Source: Minisyncoccota bacterium
GTDB taxonomy: Bacteria > Patescibacteriota > Minisyncoccia > UBA6257 > 1-14-0-10-40-38
Assembly: GCA_009694925.1 (NCBI GenBank)
Contig: SIBX01000017.1
Coordinates: 1-14,432 of the forward strand
Length of the DNA stretch: 14,432 nucleotides
Reading direction: 5' to 3'
Positions 14,286 to 14,432 of this stretch are shown here, in pieces. The stretch's first letter is position 1, and each line of letters begins with the position of its first letter. The notes under the pieces are model-generated. The model was not told the DNA's origin. It saw only the letters and a list, made by a program, of their open reading frames with translations, and searched no databases. A program made the position numbers and the translations under genes.

Positions 14286-14432
14286 CTATATTGGCCTTAT
14301 AACCACACATCTTTCCCTACCCTCTCCACTACTCTCGGTCTTAACATCGGGACGAACAGCAAGCTCGGTGTGAACAATGCGCCTCTCATAAGCATTCATG
14401 GCGGGCAGACGAACTTCTGATTTTTGACTAGA
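14286..14432 (-). CDS. jag: Jag/KhpB RNA-binding protein, C-terminal R3H domain (partial)
   Basis: The minus strand from the window edge reads 48 residues to TAG at 14288-14286. The sequence 'RLPAMNAYERRIVHTELAV' followed by 'DVKTESSGEGRERCVVIRP' is the R3H domain that ends Jag (SpoIIIJ-associated protein, also called KhpB): the R-x3-H motif is in 'RRIVH', and the 'PMNAYERR' and 'TES.GE' blocks are classic. Jag/KhpB is a KH-R3H RNA-binding protein, generally encoded after yidC in the rpmH-rnpA-yidC-jag cluster, which should lie beyond the window edge. The sequence is visibly more GC-rich than the T4SS-like genes. The reading is short because of the window end, but the match is very specific. 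Confidence 0.92.
   Translation of the reverse strand, partial: SSQKSEVRLPAMNAYERRIVHTELAVRPDVKTESSGEGRERCVVIRPI

Overview
The window is AT-rich bacterial DNA that reads best as a chromosomal piece of a Candidate Phyla Radiation (Patescibacteria) genome. The reasons are the protein families: a VirB6/TrbL-like protein with the 'VAFATI...LINFS' signature I associate with CPR, a VirB4 ATPase split into two ORFs, a PrgI-family protein, a T4SS_pilin-type protein, and several exported proteins of unknown function that I recall as usual neighbours of these genes in CPR. This assignment rests on recognising the families by eye, not on a search.

Layout. 1-1118 (minus) is the 5' part of a membrane-fused spermidine-synthase-like protein, cut by the window edge. 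1164-6798 (plus) is the first half of a type IV secretion/pilus-like locus: two exported proteins of unknown function, a large VirB6/TrbL-like channel protein, and a cytoplasmic protein with a disordered tail, closed by a hairpin terminator. 6883-7699 (minus) is a two-gene interruption: a GIY-YIG endonuclease and the PrgI-family protein. 7856-14156 (plus) is the second half: TraC/VirB4 N-terminal protein, VirB4 ATPase, a membrane protein with a coiled-coil tail, an exported Ig-like protein, a cysteine-rich extended pilin-like protein and a membrane-anchored beta-propeller-like protein, closed by a very strong bidirectional terminator. 14286-14432 (minus) is the end of jag (R3H domain), a core gene, which suggests the locus is chromosomal.

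The genes fit one envelope machine: VirB4 supplies ATP-driven work at the inner face of the membrane, VirB6-like and PrgI form the membrane part, the pilin-like protein is the candidate fibre subunit, and the exported proteins may be its tip or adaptors. No relaxase, VirD4 coupling protein, VirB8/9/10 core complex or VirB11 lies in the window. That suits a single-membrane cell using the system as a pilus, uptake or attachment device rather than a self-transmissible element.

The most unusual structure is a dispersed family of five short palindromes of about 30 bp, at 3506, 6851, 7186, 7778 and 14228. Their outer ends are conserved, while the stem sequences change with compensating changes in the other arm. 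One copy supplies the first possible ATG of the VirB6-like gene, two flank the GIY-YIG gene, and inverted copies bracket the GIY-YIG/prgI segment, which is oriented opposite to the rest of the locus. Several genes also have a TATAAT box only 8-9 bases before the ATG, which suggests leaderless transcripts, and recognisable Shine-Dalgarno sequences are almost absent.
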